The notes under the pieces: model-generated
What the model was told of the DNA's origin: nothing
Databases searched by the model: none
What the model saw: the letters and a program-made list of their open reading frames with translations, nothing else
Position numbers and translations under genes: made by a program
Origin: Liolophura sinensis
Taxonomy: Eukaryota > Mollusca > Polyplacophora > Chitonida > Chitonidae
DNA length: 64,000 nt
Direction: 5' to 3'
Assembly: GCF_032854445.1 (NCBI RefSeq)
Contig: NC_088295.1
Location: 30,989,385-31,053,384 of the forward strand
Shown: positions 13,500-25,540 of the stretch, in pieces
How the letters are laid out: the number at the start of each line of letters is the position of its first letter
How positions within the stretch are numbered: position 1 is the first letter of the stretch

Positions 13500-13682
13500 A
13501 TCAAGTCCAGCTCAAGCTGGCTTCCTCTCCAGTCGTACGCTGGAAGGTCTGTCAGCATCCCGCGGATGGTCATGGATTTTCCCGCGCTCTGCCCAGTTTC
13601 CTCCCATCATAATTCTGGCCGCCATCGTGTAAGTGAAATATTTGAGTACAAAGTGAAACACCACTCATATAAATAAATGAAT
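13500..13682 (+). mobile_element. SINE family A, 5'-truncated at the B box
   Basis: It begins in the B box (ATCAAGTCCAGCTCAAGCTG) and runs through GGAAGGTCTGTCAGCA, CTGCCCAGTTTCCTCCC and GTGTAAGTGAAATATTTG to an ATAAATAAATG tail. It lies 70 bases before the second MITE copy. Confidence 0.8.
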
Positions 13683-13749
13683 AATAATAACTGATGTAAA
13701 TTAATCGTGTTTCACCTTTTATGTATGACCATTTCCCAATTGTCGTATG

Positions 13750-14007
13750 CATTAAAAATTAATCTGTTAATTTTAACAGAAAGTCTGTTGTCCTAATGAT
13801 AAAAGAATATATTCTGTTATTATAACACTATTTTATGTCATATCAAACACAATATCCCGTTAGTCTAATAGAATCGCTATGTTGAATTAATAGAATATGT
13901 GTGTTATAACACATTAACAGAATAATCTGCCTCAATAGCAGGATATATTCTAGCATCACTCAAATAACAGACGCTCTGTTAAATTTAACAAATTATCTTT
14001 TGAGAGT
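13750..14007. mobile_element. Inverted-repeat MITE, copy 2
   Basis: Same family as 8163-8402. The left arm holds TAATCTGTTAATTTTAACAG, AAGTCTGTTG and ATATTCTGTTATTATAACAC. The right arm, complemented, holds CTCTCAAAAGATAATTTGTT, GTCTGTTATTTGAGTGATGC and TAGAATATATCC. Both copies share the interior order TTATAACAC...CAGAATAATCTGCC. No open frame. Confidence 0.75.
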
Positions 14008-14139
14008 ACACTTTTCTTTTAAAAAGTACACTGAAGAGTCTGGGTTCAATACTGAGTCATACCTAAGGTCTTAATATCCACAATATTGGCACTTCACTGA
14101 TTTGGTACTCAGGATATAAGGTCAGGCCAGGTACTGATT

Positions 14140-14345
14140 GGTGTAGTGTTGGAATAAATTGACTGAATGGGACATTATGTCTGGTGTCTTTGAAATGCTT
14201 CCCCAATGATGCAGCATGCACACATTGCAATTACGTCGGCTTTGGGGCGGGCTTATCTCGAACGACGCCGTGGTAAAATGACCGAAATAATGTTGTAATC
14301 GTCGTTGAATTTCACACAGGCAATCAAACAACCTATACATACGTA
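14140..14345 (+). mobile_element. SINE family B, diverged partial copy
   Basis: ATTATGTCTGGTGTCTTTGA at 14173 matches the body of the family B copy at 2344-2668 (GTCATGTCTGGTGTCTTCGA), with similar spacing to flanking segments. The head and tail are not clear. Confidence 0.4.
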
Positions 14346-17300
14346 CACAACCTTGTCACGATGCTTGTTTGGAAAATTATGTTTAACTATTTGATATATT
14401 AATGGTGTGGGTTTTGAGAGAGACTTTCATATCACAACGAATCTCTAAAAATGTGTGAGCGTAAACTAAAGTATTCACTGCAGTCTCTATCCTTGCAACT
14501 GTTAAATTGAAAAAAATACAACCACGCGGTTGCATTCATGTCGGATATAATGTGAATGACAACAGCATAGAAAGTAAAACCAGAAGAGCGACGTACATTA
14601 TACGTGATATAGCTTGAAATTGGTCAAAAGTAACCTCTGAAACCCCTACGCACAATGACTTAAGCGGAATGAGGGTAAAAAAAAAAACACACGCAGTGAT
14701 GTTAACTGCAATGTATTAGACATCACTGGTCTAGAATTACTCAAAATGCTGAGTTGAAACCGTTGACAATAGATCTTTTGATACAAAAGCCATATTCTAC
14801 GTCATTTCAGACTTGCAGGTCGAATTTCAGAGGGACCATACAAGTAGTTTCCGCTTGGAAAATAACAAATCACGTTCATTGTATCTACTACATGTGCTTT
14901 TAAAGTCTTGTACGCAGTGCAATCGCTTAAAGCTATTATGCACAGGTAGTGAAACGGAGATAAATTGTTATTATCTATGTCTTACCTCCGAACTCAAAAT
15001 GAAGTTAAGTAAAAGCTACAAATCTATTTTATCAGTGTTTTACACCCTTCTTTCTTTTACACCCATTATTTCCATTATGCGACGGCCATTAGGTTATCTG
15101 TCCCAGAGAAATTAAACGTAAATAGCCAAGTTCGTGACAACATTTCCAAGCCACCTACCAACCACTGAAAGTCGGATTCGAACTCTCTATGTTATTATAG
15201 TGTTGGCTAATAATACATAGAGAGGAAATGATGGGTGTCATATTTAAAGACCAGTGACGTCTAATGAATTGCAATTAACATCACTTTTACATGTTTTACC
15301 TAATTCTGCTTAACCGTAGTGTTAGCGTAGTCGCTATAGTAAATTGCCATCATTTATGCATTTACATGGACAGTTACAGTAAAACCCTGACTGAGGTAAA
15401 CTGACAAGGGGCTGTGTTTTACCGACTACGTGTGACCATTTGCCAGCGTTGACATTGTCTTCGCTGCTCTGGTTTTACTCTCTGTGCTGTACGTCTTTAA
15501 TTATATATGGTTAGAACTGCTATACAGCACTGTTACAGTAATGCATCTCATATTTCCCACATTCGTTTAGCTGAAAGCTTTCCACATGAATAAGGTTCAA
15601 AAGTGTTCCGTGATAGGACCAGGAACCCATTTGTCGTGGAAGTTCCCAGCTGAATTTGATGATAGCCCTAATATGCTGTGTACATGGTATACGTATTTGA
15701 GCTTTTATTATGTAAAAAGCTGAAATTATTATTATTCATAAAAAATACATTTACACAGGTGTATAGTGGTAATTTGGGGTCCAGGAAAAAACACTCCTCG
15801 ATGTGGCTCCTTCCTTTAGGCTACAGACTGACGTCAAAAGTAATACGTAAAGACGCCTGAGTGGCAAAACAATCGAATGCCCCATAAATTGAATGCTTGC
15901 ATAGAAGGTGCAATCACAGTGACTGCACCCTTTGTATTATAGTATCTTACACGACTCCTTATGATATTCAGGCGGAATATACACATTTGTACATGTATAC
16001 GTAGCTATCACAGTTAGACACGCGGCTATAGGCCTACACAAGGGAACAAGGTGCTACTGACCGAGATCCCCACGGTTCGGTTGTTTAATGATTTCCCCGG
16101 CACAACTAGAGCCAAGACTTCATAGTCAGGGTACGAAACACACGATCCCGTTTTCGAGCCGATAATGCCTCATAATTGTTGTGTGTTTAACATATATGTA
16201 CTTATCAACACACGCTGACGGCGGGGATTCGTTTACATTTCCTCTGGTGACGCACAATCTGACGTTACCTTTGACCCAGTTGACTGTTCAAACAGTTTTC
16301 GGGCCGGCGAAAGAATTCTAGGGTTGATATACCGAGACGGACTTGGGAGAAACATCAGCTGTAATTCGGCTGAACACGTGACTGGCCCACTGCCACGCAC
16401 AGCCTGTGTCTTATACACTCTGTGCGGGAACGATAACCGTGGAATTTACCTCTTCGTTTAAGTCCACATCAAAAACTGTGCCTATTGGATATGATACCAG
16501 TTGGATCTTCACACTTAGACCATACTATGGTTAAACTCAATCTCAAGCTTTCATTTTCAGTTCCCTTGAAACACCGTTTGTGCCTGGTGGTCAAAATTGT
16601 GGAAACATTTGGTAAGTGATGACAGGCAGACTTGTCATTTCTTTTTAACGCGGAAGAAAGAGGAGCATAGCTCTGTGTGACTCAACACAACATGCGGTTG
16701 TTTAAAGTTTGCTGATAAGTGGTTTATGTTTATCTAAGCGCTCTGGGGTAGACAAAGAAACAAACTATCGGATCTTCGGTAGACTGGTTCCATCAACGTG
16801 GTAGATAGTTCATTCCCAGATACTTCTTCAGTTCTGCCCATGATGTTTATTTTGTTATCTTCCTTACTTACATTTTTATCTTGATTAACACAACTTTTTT
16901 ATTACCCTGCACGGTAAAATGACGACCGATAATGGAATTTGCCGTCATTGATCGACAATATCTCTTACATAATACATGCTGGAGTATATTTTAATTTTAT
17001 TTTTTAATCATTTCAGTCAGTAACTTGACCCTAAAATTGACGTTAATGTTTATTTAGTAGGCTTAGGCTTTGTGGTCGCGGGGGGACCTTGTTACCTGAC
17101 ATCCCGAGGACTGCATGTAGACTAAATCTGTATGCAGAATTAACCAAGAAAACCATTTTCCTGCGACAAAAACAGCCTGGAAGTGTCTGTGACGTTGACG
17201 AGACCATATGGTAGCTTCAACAATAGCTTGCGGTGCCAGTTAGGTATGTCTTCATAGAGAAATTCTGAAAGACTGAACATATATGGACTAAAACTAGTCA

Positions 17301-18678
17301 ATACATAAGCAGCCTAGCTTTTATAATACTATTCTTTGTAACGATATATTTCTTAACATCAATAATAATGTTTCGGAGTTCTGTTGTTACGTTGGGGACA
17401 ATATTATATATATTGTGTTAAGTCCCTAACGAGATAATAATCCAATCATGACGCAATTTCCCATTATTGAAAACCATTCGGTGTAAAATTTATCACTATA
17501 ATGAAGTATATAAATTCCGGGAAATGAACGTTATTATATGTTGGATGTATAACGAGTGGCAAGCCCCTTAACATTATATCCCTGCTCGCCTAGCGAAACT
17601 AAAAAAAAAAATAAAAACATATAATGTATTGGTAAATCACACCACCAGGGATAATGGGTGACGGATGTAAAACATTTCATAATATACTACTATATATTTG
17701 TTCCAAAGATGGCAGACACTTAATACAGCTATATACATGAGCATGCCTGTATTTATAAACACAGGTTCATCATGTACAAAACGGAAAATGCAGGTTATAA
17801 AGCTCTGATAATCATATGAGATGAGTTCATTATAACCCTGCGGGATAAATGTCGCCATAACAAGTGATATCAGATTATATACATATGGTTAGAAAGAAAA
17901 TATTATTTTTTTGTTATATATATTTACACATCAAATATAGCTTTGACTAGGTACGAAGTATAACTATTACCGCCGTATGTTTTGTTACATGTATATACGT
18001 TTTGTGGATGTCCCTTGCGAGATAGGGGACCTATCACAACAAGCCACATGAACCTGTGCCATTGTCTGATCCGCATAACGGAAAATGGAGCGTGATGTAT
18101 ACGCTCGTATCTCTTTGTATCGGAATATATTGTGCAAAGCATCCTGAACCATTACCCGATATACCTTCAGGTGAATTGGCACCAGCACGCTAACCGGCAG
18201 TTAAGCCGTGCAACTCAAAACGACGAAATTTCATCTGGTGCATCCCCTAAATTATCTGAATTGCCTCACAAACGTACCCGTAATTCAGCTACGCTTGGTA
18301 AATGTTTGTGTTGACATTCTAACACTGCAGCTATTTGATGTGGCATTTTTTGAAATCGACTTTTATGTTGAAACATTCTGAAAAAGAGGCACTCCCATGA
18401 TTATAGTGTAGGAATATAGCATCCCATTCAAGACCGAAAGAACAGATGTGTCTCTTGCGGACATTTTGGTTCCATTCTTTGGTTGATTATGAGCTATAGT
18501 TATACCATTTCGTAGTACATATGTTTTTGTAAGGACGCGTGAACAAGAAAACGGCAAACTTCAATAAATTAGTTTAGCTATCTAGTAGCTATGGCTTACT
18601 CGATTACCAAATTTTTGGCCTGGGTTATATAATCAAAACTTTCCCGTGTAGTCATTTTAAATAAAGTAGAGATCTCTC

Positions 18679-18682
<4 letters not shown>
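14346..18682. other. Non-coding flank, one open stretch of note
   Basis: I recognise no gene. A GC-richer patch at about 16030-16460 carries an ATG-less plus-strand open frame (16219-16458) that reads like protein and is discussed as a finding. A perfect TGACGTCA lies at 15829-15836. The remainder is AT-rich with short poly-A runs (14681, 17599). Confidence 0.5.

Positions 18683-18734
<52 letters not shown>
18683..18734. repeat. (TA)n microsatellite
   Basis: About 26 uninterrupted TA dinucleotides following a short TCTCTCTG run. Confidence 0.98.
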
Positions 18735-18735
<1 letters not shown>

Positions 18736-19094
18736 TAACAGCAAACGTTTTGTTGCCATACACCATTCGGGTCAAATCTATAGCGTGTAAATTCCCGACC
18801 TGACCACGTCCCGAGATTTGCTTTCAACTTCATTTTAAAGCGGTTCACTTGTAACTTAGCATATCTTCTCCCACGAAGTGAAGTGTGGAAGTGAGTATCT
18901 ATAAGCGTAGCCACTATTGTTTGATTGCGTGAATTCTTTATTTCTGTATATGTACTTATTTGTTTGACGCTTATAGTCATGGATTTTTCACTATTACCAT
19001 GTAGGGTGATCAGATTTATGGGTTGAAGAAAACGAGAAGTGGAAATCCGTCCTGCAACAAGTAGGTACATTACACGTACGTGCACTCTGAGACT

Positions 19095-19160
19095 CTTTCG
19101 TCGTCATATGACTGAAAAATTGCTAAGCACGACGTCAAACCCTAAGCACTCATGCACCCA
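19095..19160 (+). mobile_element. SINE family B, 3' tail fragment
   Basis: GCTAAGCACGACGTCAAACC followed by CTAAGCACTCATGCACCCAC is the mirror of the 30004-30050 fragment and matches the family B 3' terminus. Confidence 0.55.
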
Positions 19161-20517
19161 CTTTTTGACAGAGCTTTCGCAGTCACCAATTTTGAGAGAC
19201 CGTGGTAATTTGTGACTTCTTATTTAACCCATGGTTGTATATCAAAACAAAATGAAGGCGTTACAAGTCTCCACCCTATAATTATATTGGTATTCGGTGA
19301 ATTGAGAAACAGAAATGATGTTTTAAAGTATGGCCGTAGATAAACACATATTCGTTGAACAGAGACCAGATACTCCACATATAAAATCACATTTACAAAT
19401 AGATGTCGTACCATGTTAATAGACTGCGATCTGCAAAAGCCACAGAATCATACCCATAACAGCGTACAATATAATGTGTTAGATTTGTGAGCTTCAATTG
19501 AAACATACTGACGCTCTACCAGTCTAGATGGCATTGGGGAGTTCTTGGATCGTTTGCCCATCTAGGCCTATTTACCATACCAAGGTTAGGGAAGCGATTT
19601 ATTGCAGTTGACCACGCTTACATACGGAAAGAAAATTATTCCCCAGCTGTTGGGGAATACATTCGGCATCTATGAAAACTGAAAAGTGTCTAGTACCTTC
19701 GACGGAAGGTCTAAGCCAAGCGTTTACCAAACCGGTTTCTGTTCAGCTCTGCATGGCTTGTGCATCTGAGGGTTAATTGCAAGGCTGTTGTGAGATGTGT
19801 TCCACAGTGAAGGAGAGTCATTAAGTGGTCAGGCAGCTATGTACAGGTCGAACCCTTGCCCGTAGATTGCAGTTCCCTTGACAGTGGGCGTTTGTTCTGG
19901 TGTGTATATAGCGGTCACGCAGAGAGGTTACGTATTGATATAATGACTGTAGAGTCGTCGTATCGCGTTACAAGGGAAAAATCTCACGGCTCTGCCAGAA
20001 CTGACGGAACCCGGAATAAAACATGTGGAGCGTTTCCACCAGAAAGCATGACGGATGGGAAACATGCGTCCATGGCGGATAGATGCTTACTGCTGAGTAG
20101 ACTTGGCTGGATACCTTTGTGCCTGTTAGAAAAGCCGACTGGCAAGACGGAAGGCTCAGGGTCGTTATTCTCAGAGGCGTCCTAATTGAAAAGCCGTGTA
20201 TAGTGCTGGGGTTCAGGTATATACCGGTTTGTGCGGTCTGCATGGTCACTGCGAAGGCGGATCGAAGCCGTATTGATATGATTGCCGACTACTTGGTTTG
20301 GACAATTAGTGAAATTCGAAGCGCTGGTCAAGCTTTGTATGAACACACCACTGCTGGATTATAACCGTGTTCTAATTTGCCTACCATCAAATTACATATA
20401 TATCCCTCCGGACGCCATGCAGTAGATATAATGTACAATCCTTCCATCCGTACAACCTAATATCATATCGTGTGGGCATGTTTAGATTTCAGGAGATTTG
20501 TATAGCTTATATATATT

Positions 20518-20595
20518 TGACTGGTGTTTTACGCCGTACTCACACTTCACTTATACGACGGCGGCCAGCCTTATGGTGGGAGGAAACCGAGGGAA
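20518..20595 (-). mobile_element. SINE family A, 3' fragment (reverse)
   Basis: TTGACTGGTGTTTTACGCCG, TTCACTTATACGACGGCGGC and CCTTATGGTGGGAGGAAACC are the complement of the family A 3' end. The (AAAT)n tail is eroded, and a short AT run follows the truncated side. Confidence 0.8.
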
Positions 20596-21118
20596 AAAAA
20601 ATATATATATATATATATAGGGCCTACATATAAATCCACGCCCTTCAAAATATATCTCACGCAGTCCATGGCACTGTCCAGTCATCCTTATATAGCTGAC
20701 ACCTATGGTCAAGTGGTTTACCCAGTTATTAACGGATTAACCCTGCCCGTGACCAACTGCAAAGGTGAACCGTCTGAGAGCGAGATCAACCTTTTGTAAC
20801 AGATTTCGGAGGGTATTTAAGCGGTAAACCTCAGTCGGATTCAGTATAAAAACGCCATGGTATTCAACTCAGCTATAGCTATATGCTTACTCCACTAAAG
20901 TTAACTATTTCCTTAGCTGCTCGCCATTGTGACAAAGCTTAGCTGTGAAGATTTTAACATTTGTATCTGTCTCCGAAAGAGAGAAAGTTTATTAGCTTTA
21001 TTAACAGCAAAATAAATATATACAGGTGGTATTTTGTTTCAGTATTATTTTGTTTGACATAAAGGTCAACCCTGGCCGCATACAACCACTTTTCTGCATA
21101 CTGGCATATTAAAATCAC

Positions 21119-24065
21119 CATGCATGTTGCGCTAAACCATCCACTATCTGCCAAACACCCTCATGCATGTTGCATCAACCCATCCACTAAGTGAAGAACA
21201 CCCTTATGCATGTTGCATGAACCCATCCACTAAGTGAAGAACACCCACATGCATGTTGCATCAACCCATCCACTACGTGAAGAACACCCTCATGCATGTT
21301 GCATCATCCCATTCACTAAGTAAAGAAGATCCTCATGCATGTTGCATCAAATCATCCACTATTCGAGCCCATCACCCTCATGCATGTTGCATCCACCCAA
21401 TCAGTATGTGCAAACCACCACCAAGCATTCTGCTCCCAATCCTCCATCTATATATGACCCACTCTTTTGTTTATTGAACGCCACCACCAGTTATAGGCCT
21501 ATTCAATTGTCATATTCAATCATCATCAAAGCACCAACCCACCCACTCTGTATACTGACTACCCCCGTGCATGTTGCATAAACCCATCCACTATGCACAT
21601 AACACTTTAATAGATATTTCGTCAACCCATCCACTATGTGAAGAACACCCTCATGCATGTTACATCAATCCCTCCGCTATGTGAAGAACACCCTCATGCA
21701 TGTTGCATCAAGCAACCAACTAACCAACTAAAGGAAGAACACCCTCATGCATGTTACATCAAACCATCCACTATGCGAAGAACACGCTCATATATGTTGC
21801 ATCAACCCATTCACTATGTACGAAGCAAACATGCATATTGCATCAACCCATCCACTATGTGGAGAACACCCTTATGCATGTTACATCAATCCATCCACTA
21901 TGTGAAGGACATCCTCATGCATGTAGCACCACCCCATTTACTATGTACGAAGCAAACTCATGCATATTGCATCAACCTAGCCACCATGTGAAGAACACCC
22001 TCATGCATGTTACATCAACCCATCCACTATGTGAAGAACACCTTTACGCATGTTACATCAACCTAACCACTATGTGAAGAACACCCTCATGCATGTTGCA
22101 CCACCCCATTCACTATGTACGAAACAAACTCATGCATATTGCATCAACCTAACCAGTATGTGAAGAACACCCTCATGCATGTTGCATCAACCCATCCACT
22201 ATGTGAAGAACACCCTCATGCATGTTGCATCAACCAATTCACCATGTACGAAGCAAATTCATGCATATTGCATCAACCTAACCACTATGTGAAGAACACC
22301 CTCATGCATGTTGCATCACCCCATTCACTATGTATGAAGCAAACTCATGCCTATTGCATCAACCTAACCACTATGTGAAGAACACCCTCTTGCATGTTGC
22401 ATCACCCCATTCACCATGTACGAACAAACCCATGCATATTGCATCAACCTAACCACTATGTGAAGACCACCCTCATGCATGTTGCATCAACCCATCCACT
22501 ATGTGAAGAACACCCTCATGCATGTTGCATCAACCAATTCACCGTGTACGAAGCAAATTCATGCATATTGCATCAACCTAACCAGTATGTGAAGAACACC
22601 CTCATGCATGTTGCATCACCCCATTCACTATGTACGAACAAACTCATGCATATTGCATCAACCTAACCACTATGTGAAGAACACCCTCATGCATGTTGCA
22701 TCAACCCATCCACTATGTGAAGAATACCTCATACATGTTGCATCAACCTAGCCACTATGAGAAGAACACCCCATGCATGTTGCATCAACCTAGCCACTAT
22801 GTGAAGAACGCCCTCATACATGTTGCATCAACCAATTCACTGTGTACAAAGCAAATTCATGCATATTGCATCAACCTAACCACTATGTGAAGAATACCTC
22901 ATACATGTTGCATCAACCTAGCCACTATGAGAAGAACACTCTCATGCATGTTGCATCACCCCATTCACTATGTACGAACAAACCCATGCATATTGCATCA
23001 ACCTAACCACTGTGTGAAGAACACCCTCATGCATGTTGCATCAACCCATCCACTATGTGAAGAATACCTCATACATGTTGCATCAACCTAGCCACTATGA
23101 GAAGAACACCCCATGCATGTTGCATCAACCTAACCAGTATGTGAAGAACACCCTCATGCATGTTACATCAACCTAACCACTATGTGAAGAACGCCCTCAT
23201 GCATGTTGCATCACCCCATTCACTATGTACGAAGCAAACTCATGCATATTGCATCAACCTAACCAAAATGTAAAGAACACCCTCATGCATGTTGCATCAA
23301 CCCATCCACTATGTGAAGAATACCTCATACATGTTGCATCAACCTAGCCACTATGAGAAGAACACCCTCATGCATGTTGCATCACCCCATTCACTATGTA
23401 CGAACAAACCCATGCATATTGCATCAACCTAACCACTATGTGAAGAACACCCTCATGCATGTTGCATCAACCCATCCACTATGTGAAGAATACCTCATAC
23501 ATGTTGCATCAACCTAGCCACTATGAGAAGAACACCCCATGCATGTTGCATCAACCTAACCAGTATGTGAAGAACACCTTCATGCATGTTACATCAACCT
23601 AACCAGTATGTGAAGAACACCTTCATGCATGTTACATCAACCTAACCACTATGTGAAGAACACCCTCATGCATGTTGCATCACTCCATTCACTATGTACG
23701 AAGCAAACTCATGCATATTGCATCAACCTAACCACTATGTGAAGAACACCCTCATGCATGTTGCATCAACCCATCCACTATGTGAAGAATACCTCATACA
23801 TGTTGCATCAACCTAGCCACTATGAGAAGAACACCCCATGCATGTTGCATCAACCTAACCAGTATGTGAAGAACACCTTCTGCATGTTACATCAACCTAA
23901 CCACTATGTGAAGAACACCCTCATGCATGTTGCATCACCCCATTCACTATGTACGAAGCAAACTCATGCATATTGCATCAACCTAACCACTATGTAAAGA
24001 ACACCCTCTTGCATGTTGCATCAAAAAGAACATCCTCGTGCATGTTGCATCACACTAACCACTAC
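21119..24065. repeat. 43-bp tandem satellite, about 68 units
   Basis: The basic unit is 43 bases, for example CATGCATGTTGCATCAACCC then ATCCACTATGTGAAGAACAC then CCT. A second unit type replaces the middle with CACCCCATTCACTATGTACG and AAGCAAACTCATGCATATTG. Some units are 42 bases (GAATACCTCATACATG). Edges (21119-21640, 24005-24065) are diverged and about 21418-21600 is badly degraded, whereas 22080-24000 is homogeneous with multi-unit higher-order blocks. Open frames of up to 117 codons arise inside the repeat because its stop codon (TGA in ATGTGAAG) is lost in the variant units. I do not regard them as genes. Confidence 0.95.
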
Positions 24066-24236
24066 CCTTGCTATATTTCACCAACCCATTATTCACAGGA
24101 CACTATTACGCTTATTACATCTGCTCCTCTATACGCAGAACGCCCCCACCTCTACTGCACCCAGTAAAATTTATTTTGACCTCACAGTGTTTATCGGCAC
24201 ATTGATGAATGCTCCAATATATTTATTTATTTATTT
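24066..24236. other. Degenerate satellite edge
   Basis: Sequence such as CACCAACCCATTATTCACAG suggests eroded satellite units grading into unique DNA before the next SINE. Confidence 0.4.
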
Positions 24237-24407
24237 TGACCCAGTCCATGCTGACTTCTTCTCTGGTCGAATTAGGGAAGGCCTGTCAGCAACCTGCGGA
24301 TGTTTGTGGGTTTCCCCGCGCTCTGCCCGGTTTCCTCCCACCATAGTGCTGGCCGCCGTCGTATAAGTGAAACATTCCTTAATATGGTGTTAGACATCAG
24401 TCAGAAT
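24237..24407 (+). mobile_element. SINE family A, 5'-truncated copy
   Basis: TTGACCCAGTCCATGCTGAC (near the B box), GGCCTGTCAGCAACCTGCGG, GCTCTGCCCGGTTTCCTCCC and CGCCGTCGTATAAGTGAAAC, ending in CAGAATAAAT. It is followed at once by an oppositely oriented 3' fragment. Confidence 0.85.
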
Positions 24408-24418
24408 AAATCATGTAT

Positions 24419-24475
24419 TTCCTTATTTAGTTGACTGGCGTTTTACGCCGTGCTCAAGAATATTTCACCTATACA
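24419..24475 (-). mobile_element. SINE family A, 3' fragment (reverse)
   Basis: TTTAGTTGACTGGCGTTTTA, CGCCGTGCTCAAGAATATTT and CACCTATAC are the complement of the family A 3' end. Together with the preceding sense copy this forms a tail-to-tail inverted pair. Confidence 0.8.
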
Positions 24476-25439
24476 AATACTATCAGTTTTGTAGATGGAG
24501 GCGTCACCACTGACCTTGGCAAGTTACTTCTAGTGACGTAGGGCCTATGCTACTGACATTCGCGCCATAATGGTAGAAGACGTACAACTAGTCTTCAAGG
24601 ATCGCCGTCACAACTGCAAACTGTTTGTAAAAAGGTCTTAAGGACAATAAGAGAGTGGGTACACAAGTTCCCTGTACACGGCCGGAACTGAACCCCATGT
24701 GCCTCTTGGTAGGGAGTTTCACGTCTACGATATCTGTCCCTGAGTGATGACGGTTTGCATTTTCGTTGATCTAACAGATTAATCCCTTCTTGATGACGAA
24801 TTAATCCGTAATGAGGAACGGATTAATCCATAATGTAATATATTACTTAATCCTACAGTATTCACCATTCACCCTTATCAATGTATAAACCTTTATCTTT
24901 TAAATATAACATCTTTTATTCCTGCTTATCCTTCGTTTCAACGCAAATCTTGTACATGGTACCGATAGTGTTATTTTTTATGTAACACATGTTGTGGGAG
25001 TGTAGGAGTGGACCTACATGTTTGCTCACTGCTGTTACAGTATTGGCGTAGGCCTAGGACATATTTTTTAGGCTGTATATCTGCGTGCATTAATTTAGAA
25101 CCGGTACCGTCTAGTAAATAGTCAGCGAAATCGGGCGATTAATCGTGTTCGGTAATGCTAGCTATAACAATTTATGTGTTTACATGTTGTTAAAATCACT
25201 TCACATTTCAAGATCAAACACATGGACACTTTATCACCTGCCGACGTACGTAGCCTATGTTAAAGTGGCAACACATCATAGGCCTTCGACAATTCGTATA
25301 GGCATGTTTCTCTTTGTGCTTGCCTCGAATGTCGTTCATGTGTGTACATAAGCGGGCTATAAGTCCATACAGCTTTGATCTGACGACAATCATTTTCATC
25401 TTTACAGGTTGTACCGATGCCAATTTTGTGTGGTCTTCG
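24476..25439. other. Upstream region of the PDE3 gene
   Basis: Mostly unique sequence between the last upstream SINE and the PDE3 start. It contains the TAATCC cluster (24780-24853) and no convincing open frame. A 5' untranslated exon could lie here, but nothing in the sequence fixes one. Confidence 0.5.
24780..24853 (+). promoter_or_regulatory. Cluster of TAATCC homeodomain-type sites
   Basis: TAATCC occurs at 24780-24785, 24802-24807, 24824-24829 and 24848-24853, spaced 22, 22 and 24 bases. The third is part of the palindrome GGATTAATCC (24820-24829). TAATCC is the core bound by K50 homeodomains (Otx, Pitx, Goosecoid). The array is about 0.7 kb upstream of the PDE3 start codon. Use as an enhancer is inference. 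Confidence 0.45.
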
Positions 25440-25540
25440 AATCAGTGAAGGGTGACCTTTGACCTCGTGGCTCACGACGTCGCGCGCATTACCCAGAATT
25501 CTCGCGCTAACACACACAGAGCCACAGGCTGGGAAACAAG
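25440..25540 (+). promoter_or_regulatory. PDE3 5' leader / proximal promoter with DR1 site
   Basis: CpG-rich compared with its surroundings (GACGTCGCGCGC at about 25487). TGACCTTTGACCT at 25453-25465 is a perfect DR1, the direct repeat bound by HNF4, RXR heterodimers and COUP-type receptors. CTCGCGC and ACCCAGAATTC further on resemble housekeeping-promoter motifs. No TATA box is evident. The TAA at 25508-25510 is in frame with the following ATG, which supports that ATG as the start. The transcription start site is not known. Confidence 0.5.

Larger units (their letters stand above)
18735..21118. other. Non-coding flank
   Basis: It contains a family B SINE tail (19095-19160), a family A fragment (20518-20595) and a short (AT)n run near 20601-20619. 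A GC-richer section at 19850-20340 has overlapping plus-strand frames of 81-109 codons with no family resemblance. Confidence 0.5.

Noticed and set aside
19856-20364. Overlapping plus frames of 109 and 81 codons
   Set aside because: They overlap in different frames in a GC-richer patch, with no family resemblance and no consistent splice sites.
21253-23997. Series of plus-strand open frames rich in His, Cys and Met (e.g. MLHQPIHYVKNTLMHVAST)
   Set aside because: They lie wholly inside the 43-bp satellite and restart with each unit; frame openness follows from the repeat sequence, not from a gene.
21119-24065. CRISPR array
   Set aside because: Units are contiguous tandem repeats with no unique spacers, in evidently eukaryotic DNA.
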